A DNA stretch of 64,000 nt from Phycisphaerales bacterium (GTDB taxonomy: Bacteria; Planctomycetota; Phycisphaerae; Phycisphaerales; UBA1924). The translations under genes were made by a program, and so were the position numbers. The notes beneath the pieces were generated by a model. It ran no database searches, had not been told where the DNA came from, and saw only the letters and a program-made list of their open reading frames with translations. Shown in pieces: positions 53,728-62,057 of the stretch; the first letter of the stretch is position 1, and the number at the start of each line of letters is the position of its first letter. The stretch spans positions 22,028-86,027 of the forward strand of contig CANJRL010000001.1 in assembly GCA_947476675.1 (NCBI GenBank), written 5' to 3'.

Positions 53728-54813
53728 ATGGCCGACCGACCGCACAAGCCCGGGCACTCGGTGATGTCCTTCGGGGAGCACCTGGAGGATCTCCGCCGCC
53801 GCGTGATGTTCGCGGTGATCGGCCTCGCGCCCATCGCGGTGCTCTGCATGGTCTTTGGCGACCGCGTGATCTGGCTCCTGATCAGGCCGCTGGAGCGGGC
53901 CCTGCTGGCGAACAACCAGGCGCCCAATCTGCAGACGCTGAGCCCGATCGAGGCCTTCACCGCTTACTTCAAGATCGCGATGGTGCTCACCGTGATCCTC
54001 GGGATACCGTGGATTCTGTACCAGTTGTGGCTGTTTGTCGCGCCGGGTCTGTACGAGACCGAGCGTCGCTTCGTGCGGTTCCTGCTGCCCTTCTCCGCCG
54101 TGCTCACGATCCTGGGTTCGGTGTTCCTGTACATCGTGGTGCTCCCGGTGACGCTGTCGTGGCTCATCCACTTCGGCTCGGCCCTGGTGCCCGCGATCCA
54201 GCCGCGCGTCGCGGCAGAGCAACCGGCCGCCGCGCTCGCGAACATCCCGATCCGCACCGAAGACCCGCCGGACCCCAGAGAGGGAGACGCCTGGGTCATC
54301 GCGCCGCTGAAGCAACTCCGGATCGCGCAGGGCGATGGGGCGCTGCTCACAGTGCCTCTGGTCAGCGGCGGGCTCATCTCTCAGCAATACCGCCTCTCGG
54401 AGTACGTCGACCTCATCTTCCTCCTCGGGATGATCTTCGCCCTGGGGTTCCAGACGCCGATCGTGGTGATGCTGCTCTCCTGGGTGGGGATCGTCGACCC
54501 GGTGAGCCTCGGGCGGCAGCGCAAGTACGTGTTCTTCGGGCTGATGGTCGGCTCGGCGGTGCTCGCTCCGGTCGGAGACCCGCTCTCGCTCTCCCTGGTG
54601 CAGATCCCGCTGTACCTGCTGTTTGAGTTGGGGCTGGTGCTGGCCAAGTGGGTCCCCCCGAGCCGCGTGTCGAGAGGGCTGCTCTCGCGAAGGCAAAGGA
54701 AGGAAGCGGCCTCGCCGAGCGCGCCGGCCCCGCCTGGCCCGGCGATGACGTTGCCGCCCCCGGCAGGCGCCGTCCCAAGGCGGACGGACGGGGAGTACGG
54801 CGATGAGCCGTGA
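53728..54813 (+). CDS. tatC: Sec-independent protein translocase TatC
   Basis: The 361-residue protein has the TatC start FGEHLEDLRRRVMFAVIGLA, the LQTLSPIEAFTAYFKIA block (about residues 68-84) and six membrane segments (about 27-45, 82-105, 120-145, 225-240, 242-258, 265-305). A hydrophilic segment of about 70 residues (about 152-221) between the third and fourth membrane segments is much longer than in E. coli TatC (258 residues) and holds the Arg/Glu/Pro-rich IPIRTEDPPDPREGDAW part. TatC recognises twin-arginine signals and with TatA/B exports folded proteins. TatA is not in the window. Its 3' end overlaps tadA by 11 bases. Confidence 0.93.
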   Translation: MADRPHKPGHSVMSFGEHLEDLRRRVMFAVIGLAPIAVLCMVFGDRVIWLLIRPLERALLANNQAPNLQTLSPIEAFTAYFKIAMVLTVILGIPWILYQLWLFVAPGLYETERRFVRFLLPFSAVLTILGSVFLYIVVLPVTLSWLIHFGSALVPAIQPRVAAEQPAAALANIPIRTEDPPDPREGDAWVIAPLKQLRIAQGDGALLTVPLVSGGLISQQYRLSEYVDLIFLLGMIFALGFQTPIVVMLLSWVGIVDPVSLGRQRKYVFFGLMVGSAVLAPVGDPLSLSLVQIPLYLLFELGLVLAKWVPPSRVSRGLLSRRQRKEAASPSAPAPPGPAMTLPPPAGAVPRRTDGEYGDEP

Positions 54814-55324
54814 GCCGGCCGGCGGCCCGACGAAGATCGACCGCGCGATGATGCGCCGCGCCCTGCGCCTGGCCCGCGAGGCGGCGAAGGCCGGCGAGGC
54901 GCCGGTCGGCGCGGTGGTCTACGACACCGCGACCGGGGCCCTGCTCGCCGAGGCCCGCAACACCCGCGAGGCCGACGCCGACCCCTGCGGGCACGCCGAG
55001 ATCACCGCCATCCGCGCCGCCGCCGCGGCGATCGGGGACTGGCGGCTCAACGGCAGCACGCTGGTGGTGACGCTCGAACCCTGCGCCATGTGCGCCGGGG
55101 CGATCGTGAACGCGCGGGTTGGTCGGCTGGTCTACGGCGCCGCGGACCCCAAGGCCGGCGCGGTGGCATCGCTGTTCAGGCTGTGCAGCGACCCGCGGCT
55201 GAACCACCGGCTCGCGCCGATCGGCGGCGTCATGGCGCGGTCGTCGGCGACGCTGCTGCGGAGGTTCTTCCGCGAGCGGCGCGACGCCAGGCGGCCGGTC
55301 ACACCGCCGCGGGCGCGGGGCTGA
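54803..55324 (+). CDS. tadA: tRNA(adenine-34) deaminase
   Basis: The 173-residue protein has the zinc deaminase motifs CGHAEITAIRAAAAAIG (His and Glu) and TLEPCAMCAGAIVNARVGRL (two Cys), and PVGAVVYDT at the start. TadA changes A34 of tRNA-Arg to inosine. The tadA-type ending NHRLAPIGGVMARSSATLLR is present. It overlaps the end of tatC by 11 bases and converges with the glycosyltransferase gene with a 26-base overlap of coding ends. Confidence 0.93.
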   Translation: MSREPAGGPTKIDRAMMRRALRLAREAAKAGEAPVGAVVYDTATGALLAEARNTREADADPCGHAEITAIRAAAAAIGDWRLNGSTLVVTLEPCAMCAGAIVNARVGRLVYGAADPKAGAVASLFRLCSDPRLNHRLAPIGGVMARSSATLLRRFFRERRDARRPVTPPRARG

Positions 55325-58064
55325 CGCTCGGGGCGGGAGAGCCCCCGCCCTCGCGCGGGCTGATCCCGATCCGCTCGAGGTGCTCGCGCCACGCCTGCTC
55401 GTGCGCCTTCCAATAGTGCTCGAAGGACGCGTCCATCGAGTACCGCGACATGCGGGTGTGCGCCGCGCGGCCCATGCGCCGGCGCCGTTCGGGGTCGCGG
55501 ATGAGCGTCATCGCCGTCTCGGCCCAGAGCGACGTGTCGTCCGCCGGGAGCACGAACCCGGTGAGGTCGTGGTCCACCACTTCCTTCGGGCCCCCCTGGT
55601 CGGTCACGATCACGGGCAGGCCCGAGGCCTGGCTCTCCATCACCACCTGGCCCAGCGTGTCTGTGGTCGAGGGGAAGAGGAAGAGGTCGCTGGAGGCGTA
55701 GATCGCCGAGAGTTCCTTGCCGTGGCGGAAGCCAAGGAACGCGGCGCCCTTGCCTCGGAGTTCCTGCTCCATCTGCTTGCGGTACGGCCCGTCGCCAACG
55801 ACGACGAGCTCGGCGTCGATGCCCTCGCGCCTGGCCTCGGCCCGGACGCGGGGCCAGAGGCGTGTGAGCAAAGGCAGGTTCTTCTCGACGCTCACGCGCC
55901 CGCAGTACAGCGCCTTGACGCTCGAGGGCGAGACCTCGAAGCCCTCGGAGGCAAGGCGTGCCCACACGACCTCGTCGCGGTGGCTCACGTGGAAAGCCTC
56001 GGTGTCCATGCCCGGGAGCAGGGCGATCATGCGGTCGCGCGAGAGGCCGAGGCGCTCGAGCGAGACCATGTAATCCTCGGAGCGGGTGAAGACGGCGCGG
56101 AACGGCTCGTAGAACTTGCGCATGAACCACGACGTCATCGCGGTCATCCCGTGGTCGTCGAACAGTTTGTCGACGTACGCCGGGAAGTCGGTGTGGTAGA
56201 CGCCGAGGACGGAGACCCTGAGCATCTTGGCGGCGAGGAAGCCGCACATCCCGACGGTGCCGGGGGTGGAGATGTGGATCACGTCCGGCTGGTGCTCGTC
56301 GGCGAAGCGCAGGATCTTGACCAACGGGGGCAGGGCGACCTCGAGCTGCTCGTACCGCGGCATCTTGGTCGCGAACACCGGCTTGAAGTTGTGGATGTTG
56401 GGCCAGGCCGGCACCGGGAACTCGGTGGAGGTGACGACCCTGAGATCGCGGCCCGAGCGGTTGGCCCGGTCGGCAACATTCTGGATGAAGCGGCACACGC
56501 CGTTGACGTCGCCGAGGGTGTCGGTGAACAGCATCACCTTCATGGGGCGCTCGGCGGCACTCTTGCCCGAGCCGGGCGTCGCGAGGTCGTGCGTCAGTTT
56601 TTCGAGCATCTGCCGTTCTTTGTTCTGATAGAAGAGGGAAATGATCTCGGGGATGCGGGCGGCCTGCACGATCGCGTACGAGACCAGGTGATCGATGATC
56701 CCGCTCTGGTCGCGCTCGCGGAGGCTCCGCATCGCGCCCGAGGCCATCGCCCGGCCGAGTGCCGCGGCCAGATCATCGCCGAAGGCGGTGGCCTCCGCGT
56801 GCTGGGCCAGGGCCGGCCCGCTGGCGCCGGTCCACGCCGCCGGGTCGAGGGCCAGGCGCACCCGCTCGTGCTTCTCGAGCAGCGGGGCGAGTTCGGACTT
56901 GAGGGCGTCCACGAGAGGCAGGGGGCGGCGCTTGTCGCGGGTCAGCGCCCGCCTGGCCGCGTCGGCGATCAGCCGGGCCTTGCTCGGCGCCGGGAGATCG
57001 ATCCCCGCGAACTTGAACAGTTTCGAAGTCAGCGCGCGCCGCCGTGGGTTGAGCCGGGGGTGGATGGTCTCGCCAAACCACCGCATCCCCACCGACGCGA
57101 GCTGGTGCCCGAGCAGGTCGCTGCGCCCCGCGACGCCCCCGACCGCGGAACGCCCGGCCATCACGCCGCGGAGAAACGCGCGGGGGTCGGCGATCTTGCG
57201 CCCGTCCTCGCCCTCGACTCCGGTCCACGTGCGGCCGATGTTGAGCAGCCCGTGGTCGTCCGAGCCGGCGCTGCGCACCTTGGCCCAGGGCTCGGGCCAC
57301 ACCGGGGTCAGGCAGTGCCGGCGGCTCATCGCCGTCACGCTCTCGGGCGTGAGCGAGTCCAGCAGCATCTCCAGCGCTCCACGGTGCGCGCCGGTGTGGG
57401 CGCCGTTGAGCAGCTCGAAGCCGCGGAAGAGCAGCAGGCACCGCTCGATGTGCCAAGGCGTGAGCTTGCCGTTCTGCACGTAAAGGGGGTGGGCCATGGC
57501 GTGGGCCAGGTCCTCCTCGCGGAGCCAGCGCGCGAAGGAGTACACATCGTCGCGGAGCCGGAGCGAGCCCAGCGCCTCGTGCTGCTCGGGCGTGTGCCCC
57601 CAGACCAGCACGTGGAGTTTGCACCGGTCCTCGGGGAAGTGGACGGTCACCTCCTCGCCGAGCGCGACGTTGGTATAGCCGCGGTCGATCAGCCGAAGGG
57701 CGCCGGCGATCGAGTCGTGGTCTGTGATGGTGACCAGGTCCATCCCGCGGGCCATCGCCTGCGCGTGCACGGCTTCCGGATCGGAGTAGCACTCCGGGCA
57801 CCCGGTGAAGGCGACCGCCCGCATCACCGGCTTGTCGCTCGCCCACGAGTGGCAGTGCATATCCATGCGGGTCAGCCCCGACGGGAACGCATGACCTTGG
57901 TCGTGGGAGGCGCCACCGACCGGGAACGGGTCACCCCCCCGGAGACGGGTGTGGCCGGCGGTCACGGTCGCCTCGGCGCCTTCGGAATCTCCGACTCCGG
58001 GGGGCGGGCCAAAGAACATGCGCGGCTCCTGCGCAAGTGCTGTGTCATCAACGACAAAGAACAT
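55299..58064 (-). CDS. Fusion of a PHP metal-dependent hydrolase domain and a GT4-type glycosyltransferase
   Basis: From the ATG at 58064 the protein has 921 residues (ATG at 58019 with a GGAG site, and a TTG further up, are alternatives). The PHP domain spans about residues 67-350: MDMHCHSWASDKPV with the HxH motif, ITDHDSIAGA (113-122), AHAMAHPLYVQNG and AGSDDHGLLNIGRTWTGVEG. A helical linker of about 155 residues follows. At about 508 a glycosyltransferase begins: MKVMLFTDTLGDVNGVCRFI, then LGVYHTDFPAYVDKLFDDHG, YCGRVSVEKNLPLLTRLWPR and FLFPSTTDTLGQVVMESQAS. It resembles GT4 enzymes that use alpha-glucosyl or mannosyl donors. Substrates of both halves are unknown. Confidence 0.88.
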   Translation of the reverse strand: MFFVVDDTALAQEPRMFFGPPPGVGDSEGAEATVTAGHTRLRGGDPFPVGGASHDQGHAFPSGLTRMDMHCHSWASDKPVMRAVAFTGCPECYSDPEAVHAQAMARGMDLVTITDHDSIAGALRLIDRGYTNVALGEEVTVHFPEDRCKLHVLVWGHTPEQHEALGSLRLRDDVYSFARWLREEDLAHAMAHPLYVQNGKLTPWHIERCLLLFRGFELLNGAHTGAHRGALEMLLDSLTPESVTAMSRRHCLTPVWPEPWAKVRSAGSDDHGLLNIGRTWTGVEGEDGRKIADPRAFLRGVMAGRSAVGGVAGRSDLLGHQLASVGMRWFGETIHPRLNPRRRALTSKLFKFAGIDLPAPSKARLIADAARRALTRDKRRPLPLVDALKSELAPLLEKHERVRLALDPAAWTGASGPALAQHAEATAFGDDLAAALGRAMASGAMRSLRERDQSGIIDHLVSYAIVQAARIPEIISLFYQNKERQMLEKLTHDLATPGSGKSAAERPMKVMLFTDTLGDVNGVCRFIQNVADRANRSGRDLRVVTSTEFPVPAWPNIHNFKPVFATKMPRYEQLEVALPPLVKILRFADEHQPDVIHISTPGTVGMCGFLAAKMLRVSVLGVYHTDFPAYVDKLFDDHGMTAMTSWFMRKFYEPFRAVFTRSEDYMVSLERLGLSRDRMIALLPGMDTEAFHVSHRDEVVWARLASEGFEVSPSSVKALYCGRVSVEKNLPLLTRLWPRVRAEARREGIDAELVVVGDGPYRKQMEQELRGKGAAFLGFRHGKELSAIYASSDLFLFPSTTDTLGQVVMESQASGLPVIVTDQGGPKEVVDHDLTGFVLPADDTSLWAETAMTLIRDPERRRRMGRAAHTRMSRYSMDASFEHYWKAHEQAWREHLERIGISPREGGGSPAPSVSPAPAAV

Positions 58065-58131
58065 AGCCTCCGTCGGCTCAACCCCCCCTGAAAACTTTGC
58101 TAAGGGTTCGTCAGTCTTTCGGGCGGGGCCC

Positions 58132-58147
58132 GTTTGCACGTGCAAAC
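58132..58147. promoter_or_regulatory. Perfect 16-bp palindrome between divergent genes
   Basis: GTTTGCACGTGCAAAC lies 67 bases before the glycosyltransferase start and 82 bases before the AhpD-like start. The central CG and the symmetric TTTGCA/TGCAAA arms are like operators of LacI-family repressors. It may control one or both of the divergent genes. Confidence 0.5.
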
Positions 58148-58228
58148 CCCGTACAGAACGACCGTTTCTCCAGTGTTGTTCTCGGTCGATCGCAGACCGG
58201 GCCCCCTCACCATCACTAGGGTCACTCC

Positions 58229-58762
58229 ATGCAGAGAATCACCCCCGTCGATCCCGCGCTCGCCACAGGAAGGGTCAAGGAGATCTTTGAGGGCCCCCTC
58301 AAGGGCAAGGCGTCCAACCTCTTCAAGGCTCTGGGCGCCGCGCCCGCCGCCCTTGAGGGCTACGTCTCGCTTGCCCACGCCGTCGCCCACGGCACGCTGA
58401 GCGCCCGCGAGCGCGAGGTGATCGCTCTGGCCGTGGGGCAGGCCAACCACTGCGAGTATTGCCTCGCCGCGCACACCGCGATCGGCCGGTCGGTGGGGCT
58501 CAAGGACGACCAGATGCTCGGAGCCCGCCGGGGGGCCATCGTGGGCGACCCGAAACTCCACGGACTGGCCCGCTTCGCCCTTGCCCTGCACGAGAAGCGC
58601 GGCGCGGTGAGCAACGACGACGTCGCGTCGTTCACCCGCGCCGGCTACACCGAAGCACAGATGGGGGAGGTCATCGCCTGCTACTCCCTCGACACCCTGA
58701 CCAACTACTTCAACAAGGCGAACCAGACCGTCCTTGACTTCCCGGCGGCGCCGGCGCTGTGA
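58229..58762 (+). CDS. AhpD-like carboxymuconolactone-decarboxylase family protein (peroxidase-related)
   Basis: The 177-residue all-helical protein has the AhpD-type active site: E63, eleven residues, C75-x-x-C78, three residues, H82 (NHCEYCLAAH). This pair of cysteines reduces peroxides in the family. The length and the start (RITPVDPALATGRVKEIFEG) match the subfamily annotated as uncharacterised peroxidase-related enzymes. It is divergent from the glycosyltransferase and followed by coaD after 40 bases. Confidence 0.9.
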   Translation: MQRITPVDPALATGRVKEIFEGPLKGKASNLFKALGAAPAALEGYVSLAHAVAHGTLSAREREVIALAVGQANHCEYCLAAHTAIGRSVGLKDDQMLGARRGAIVGDPKLHGLARFALALHEKRGAVSNDDVASFTRAGYTEAQMGEVIACYSLDTLTNYFNKANQTVLDFPAAPAL

Positions 58763-58802
58763 CCCTCCGGGGCGGCGCCGCGAACGCACTACACTCCCGC
58801 CG

Positions 58803-59360
58803 ATGCCCCCGGCCGCGCCCCACGTCGCCATCTACCCAGGGTCGTTCGACCCGATCACCTTCGGGCACCTCGATGTGATCCGGCGGGGAAGGCGGCTGTT
58901 CGACCGGCTGATCGTCGCGGTCGGGCGGAACCCCGGCAAGGCCAACCTGTTCACGCTCGACGAGCGGGTGGCGATCGCTGCCGACCTCGTGGCCCAGATC
59001 GTGCGCGAGGAGCCCGTCGCCGCCGACGCCGAGGTCAGGCCCTTCACCGGCCTCACGGTCGACTTCGCGCGCTCGGTGGGGGCCACCGTCATCCTCCGCG
59101 GCATCCGGAATCTCTCCGACCTGCAGTACGAGGTGCAGCAGGCGGTCACCAACCGCGAGGTCGCGGGGCTCGAGACGGCGTTCGTCGTCGCCGGGCAGTC
59201 CTTCGCGTACACCTCGAGCAGCCTGATCAAGCAGATCACCGCGATGGGCGACGACCTGTCGGCCCTCGCCTCGATGGTGCCGCCGGCCGTCGTCGAGCGG
59301 CTGCGGGTCAAGAAGGCGCAGGACCACCCGGTGCTGCGCAGCCTGACCCAGAATGGCTGA
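58803..59360 (+). CDS. coaD: Pantetheine-phosphate adenylyltransferase
   Basis: The 185-residue protein starts at ATG 58803 with AIYPGSFDPITFGHLDVIRR, including the nucleotidyl-transferase T/H-x-G-H motif, and has VILRGIRNLSDLQYEVQQA plus the SSSLIKQI block (TSSSLIKQITAMGDDLSALA). It makes dephospho-CoA in the CoA pathway. The length is a little above the usual 160. Five bases separate it from the next gene. Confidence 0.95.
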   Translation: MPPAAPHVAIYPGSFDPITFGHLDVIRRGRRLFDRLIVAVGRNPGKANLFTLDERVAIAADLVAQIVREEPVAADAEVRPFTGLTVDFARSVGATVILRGIRNLSDLQYEVQQAVTNREVAGLETAFVVAGQSFAYTSSSLIKQITAMGDDLSALASMVPPAVVERLRVKKAQDHPVLRSLTQNG

Positions 59361-59365
59361 CCCCG

Positions 59366-60052
59366 ATGGCCATCGACTTCCGCATCGTGAGCATCGGGGC
59401 CCTCGCCGCCCACCCCCTCTGGGACGAGCGCTCCGCCGTGCGCACCGGCCACGCGACGACCTCGCTGGTGCGCTCCGGCAAGGTCACCCTGCTCATCGAT
59501 CCGGCGCTGCCCACCCCGGCGCTCACCGCCCGCCTCCACGAACGCGCCAACCTCGCTGCCGCCGAGATCACGCACGTCTTCCTGACCTCGTTCAAGCCCG
59601 ACGCCCGCCGCGCCCTCGACGCCTTCGAGGACGCGGTCTGGTGGATCAGCGAGGCCGAGCGCGAGAGCATGGGGTCCCGGCTCATCGCCGCGCTGAAGGA
59701 GGCGCAGGAGCGCGACGAGTCCGAGATCGCCTCCGCCCTCGAGCGCGACATCGCCCTCCTCCGGCGGTGCAAGAACGCCCCCGATTCCCTCGCCGACCAC
59801 GTCGACCTCTTCCCCCTCCCCGGCGTCACCCCCGGGATGTGCGGCGTGCTGCTCGAGCAGCCCCGGCACACCACCGTGATCTGCGGCGACGCCATCCCCA
59901 CCATCGAGCACCTCGAGGCCGGCGCCATCCTGCCCAACGCCGCCGACCTCGCGCTCGCGCAGCGGTCCTTCGGCGACGCCCTGGAGGTCGCCGACCTGCT
60001 CGTGCTCGGGCGCGACAACGTGGTCGTGAACCCGACGCGGCGCCCGTTCTGA
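59366..60052 (+). CDS. Metallo-beta-lactamase-fold protein lacking the metal ligands
   Basis: The 228-residue protein follows the MBL fold order. After VTLLIDPALPTPALTARLHE comes ITHVFLTSFKPDARRALDAF, where active enzymes have T-H-x-H-x-D-H: here T74 S75 F76 K77 P78 D79 A80. The next metal His site (PGHTPGH) reads PGVTPGM (152-158), and only D175 of ICGDAIPT remains. It therefore cannot bind the usual two zinc ions in the normal way. It may bind a ligand or be a scaffold. It lies 5 bases after coaD and 30 bases before a secreted protein gene, in one + strand run. Confidence 0.78.
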   Translation: MAIDFRIVSIGALAAHPLWDERSAVRTGHATTSLVRSGKVTLLIDPALPTPALTARLHERANLAAAEITHVFLTSFKPDARRALDAFEDAVWWISEAERESMGSRLIAALKEAQERDESEIASALERDIALLRRCKNAPDSLADHVDLFPLPGVTPGMCGVLLEQPRHTTVICGDAIPTIEHLEAGAILPNAADLALAQRSFGDALEVADLLVLGRDNVVVNPTRRPF

Positions 60053-60082
60053 GGCGCCACCTCGGGCCGCTACACTCCGGCG

Positions 60083-62056
60083 ATGCCGCGGGCCCTTCTC
60101 GCCGTCGTCGCAGGCCTGTGCGCTACGCTCCACGCCTCGGCGCGGCAGGCCAACGACCCTGCCCCCCCGGCGCAGCAGCAGGCCATCGACCCCAAGGACC
60201 TCCCGGCCGCCGTCCGCCTGGGCGCCCGGGTCGAGATCGTGCGGCGGACCATCCCGGTGCGCGCGGCGCTGGTCATCGTGCCGACGACCGCGGCGTACGC
60301 CGGGGCCATCGCCGCGTGGTCGGTCGAGGCCAGGTTCCCCGTGCTGCTCGACGACGGCACGGACGCAGCCCAGGAGAACATCGCCCGCTTCGTCCGCGCC
60401 TTCAAGCCGGCCTCGGTGCTGCGCTGGTCGGGCCCGGCCGACCCGCTCGTCAAGGGCCCGGCGATGCGCGAGCGCATCGCCCTCGCCGCGGCCCGGGCCT
60501 GGGGCGCCGGGGATGCCGACTCGCTCCGGGATCGCTGGAAGGGCCTGCAGTTCGAGCCGCCCGGCGCCGTCACGATGAGCATCGACGACCCGGCATGGAC
60601 CGGTGGCCTCGCGCTCGCGGCGGGGCGGGGGCAGCCGATCCTCTGGAGCCAGAGCGCCGCCGAACCCCTGGGCGCGATCCTGTCCGAGCAGCAGGCCAAG
60701 GGCCTGGCCGATTTCATCGCCTCGGCACTCGACAAGACCGGCTTCGCCTGGCGCGAGCCCGGCGACGCCCTCGAATCGGTCACGCTCTGCCAGAACCTCG
60801 GGGGCCGGGTGAACACCGCCGGGGGGATCGTCGCGCTCACCGACCTGCTCGGCCGCACCGACAAACCACCGGAGGCCAACAAGCCCCTGCCCCGCGCCTA
60901 CATCGCGGGTCTCGTGCAGGGAAACGAGGCTCAGGCCGCCTACGCCGCGATGTGCGCCCTCTTCCTGCAGCCCGACTCGGCGTGGATGATCAACGGCTAC
61001 GACGCCCCGGGCGACGACGCCAAGAGCAAGGGCTTCGCGGCGTACAACCCCATGCAGGCCGTCAAGCATCTCGACAAGGCCGGCATCCGCTCGACCGCAG
61101 AGGACACCAAGGACCCGCTCCGCGCCCTGAGGGCCCGGGCCCGCGAGGGCATCAACGCCGGGCTGATCCAGTTCTGCACCGCCGGGCAGCGCGGCGTGTT
61201 CATGCTCAAGGGCGCGGAGACCGCCGCCTCGGAGATCCCCCCGCTCCGCATCCCCGCGGTCGTGCACTTCATCCACTCCTTCTCCGCGCAGGATCTCAGC
61301 GACAAGACCTCGATCGCCGCCCGCTTCCTCGAGAACGGCGCCTACGCCTACGTCGGGTCGGTGGACGAGCCGTTCCTGACCGCGTTCCAGACGCCCGAGG
61401 CGTTCGCGGTGCGCATGCTCGCCCCCGCCCCCCTGGGCGCCGCGGCCCGCGTCGACAGCCCCCGCCCCTGGAAGATCAACGTCTACGGCGACCCCCTGAT
61501 CACCTTCGGCCCCCCGGCCAAGCGCGTCGAGGGCGAGCCTTCGCTCCCCGAGCCCAAGGCCACCGCGCTCGAGGACGACATGAAGGCGGCGCTCAAGGAC
61601 AAGCGCCTGCTCGACGCCGTGCGCATGCTCGCCATGCTCGGCCGCGACGCCGACGCCGTGCGCATCTACCAGGCGGCGCGAGCCAGGGACCCCAAGGACG
61701 CCGGCCCCGACCTCTCGCTCGCGGCGTTCTGGTGCGCCGCCCGCGCCGGCGACGCCGACGCGACCGCCGACGCCTTCCTGTGGATGCCCCCGGACCGCGC
61801 CAAGGAGCCGCGCATGATCGACGCGGCGTGGATCGCCCTGCGCCCGGCGCTCGACGACGGCAGCCGCAAGGCCTTCGACCTCCTCCTGCTGCGCATGCGC
61901 CCGCAGACCGTGATCGACGACGCGACGCTGCTCGCCAAGGCCGCCCAGAGACTCGAGGGCCGCGAGGCCGGGCGCGAGGTCATCCTCCGCGCCGTCGGCA
62001 TGGTCCCCGAGGGCCCGGTCAAGGAGAAACTCAAGGAGCGCCTCAAACTCTTCTGA
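60083..62056 (+). CDS. Large secreted protein, possibly related to caspase-like C25 peptidases
   Basis: The 657-residue protein has a signal peptide (MPRALLAVVAGLCATLHASA). No motif is certain. Residues about 395-480 (IPAVVHFIHSFSAQDLSDKT, RFLENGAYAYVGSVDEPFLT, WKINVYGDPLITFGPPAKRV) have the strand-helix order seen at the end of C25/gingipain-like domains, including the AYVGS and GDPLI blocks. The position where a C25 enzyme would have its catalytic Cys reads HSFS here. The last 130 residues are helical, TPR-like (LDAVRMLAMLGRDADAVRIY). It converges with sucD, the two stop codons one base apart. Function unassigned. Confidence 0.62.
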   Translation: MPRALLAVVAGLCATLHASARQANDPAPPAQQQAIDPKDLPAAVRLGARVEIVRRTIPVRAALVIVPTTAAYAGAIAAWSVEARFPVLLDDGTDAAQENIARFVRAFKPASVLRWSGPADPLVKGPAMRERIALAAARAWGAGDADSLRDRWKGLQFEPPGAVTMSIDDPAWTGGLALAAGRGQPILWSQSAAEPLGAILSEQQAKGLADFIASALDKTGFAWREPGDALESVTLCQNLGGRVNTAGGIVALTDLLGRTDKPPEANKPLPRAYIAGLVQGNEAQAAYAAMCALFLQPDSAWMINGYDAPGDDAKSKGFAAYNPMQAVKHLDKAGIRSTAEDTKDPLRALRARAREGINAGLIQFCTAGQRGVFMLKGAETAASEIPPLRIPAVVHFIHSFSAQDLSDKTSIAARFLENGAYAYVGSVDEPFLTAFQTPEAFAVRMLAPAPLGAAARVDSPRPWKINVYGDPLITFGPPAKRVEGEPSLPEPKATALEDDMKAALKDKRLLDAVRMLAMLGRDADAVRIYQAARARDPKDAGPDLSLAAFWCAARAGDADATADAFLWMPPDRAKEPRMIDAAWIALRPALDDGSRKAFDLLLLRMRPQTVIDDATLLAKAAQRLEGREAGREVILRAVGMVPEGPVKEKLKERLKLF

Positions 62057-62057
62057 G

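Noticed and set aside
58832..61276. An 814-codon open frame on the minus strand
   Set aside because: Antisense to coaD, the MBL-fold gene and the secreted protein gene, all of which have clear signatures; the composition is that of a shadow frame.
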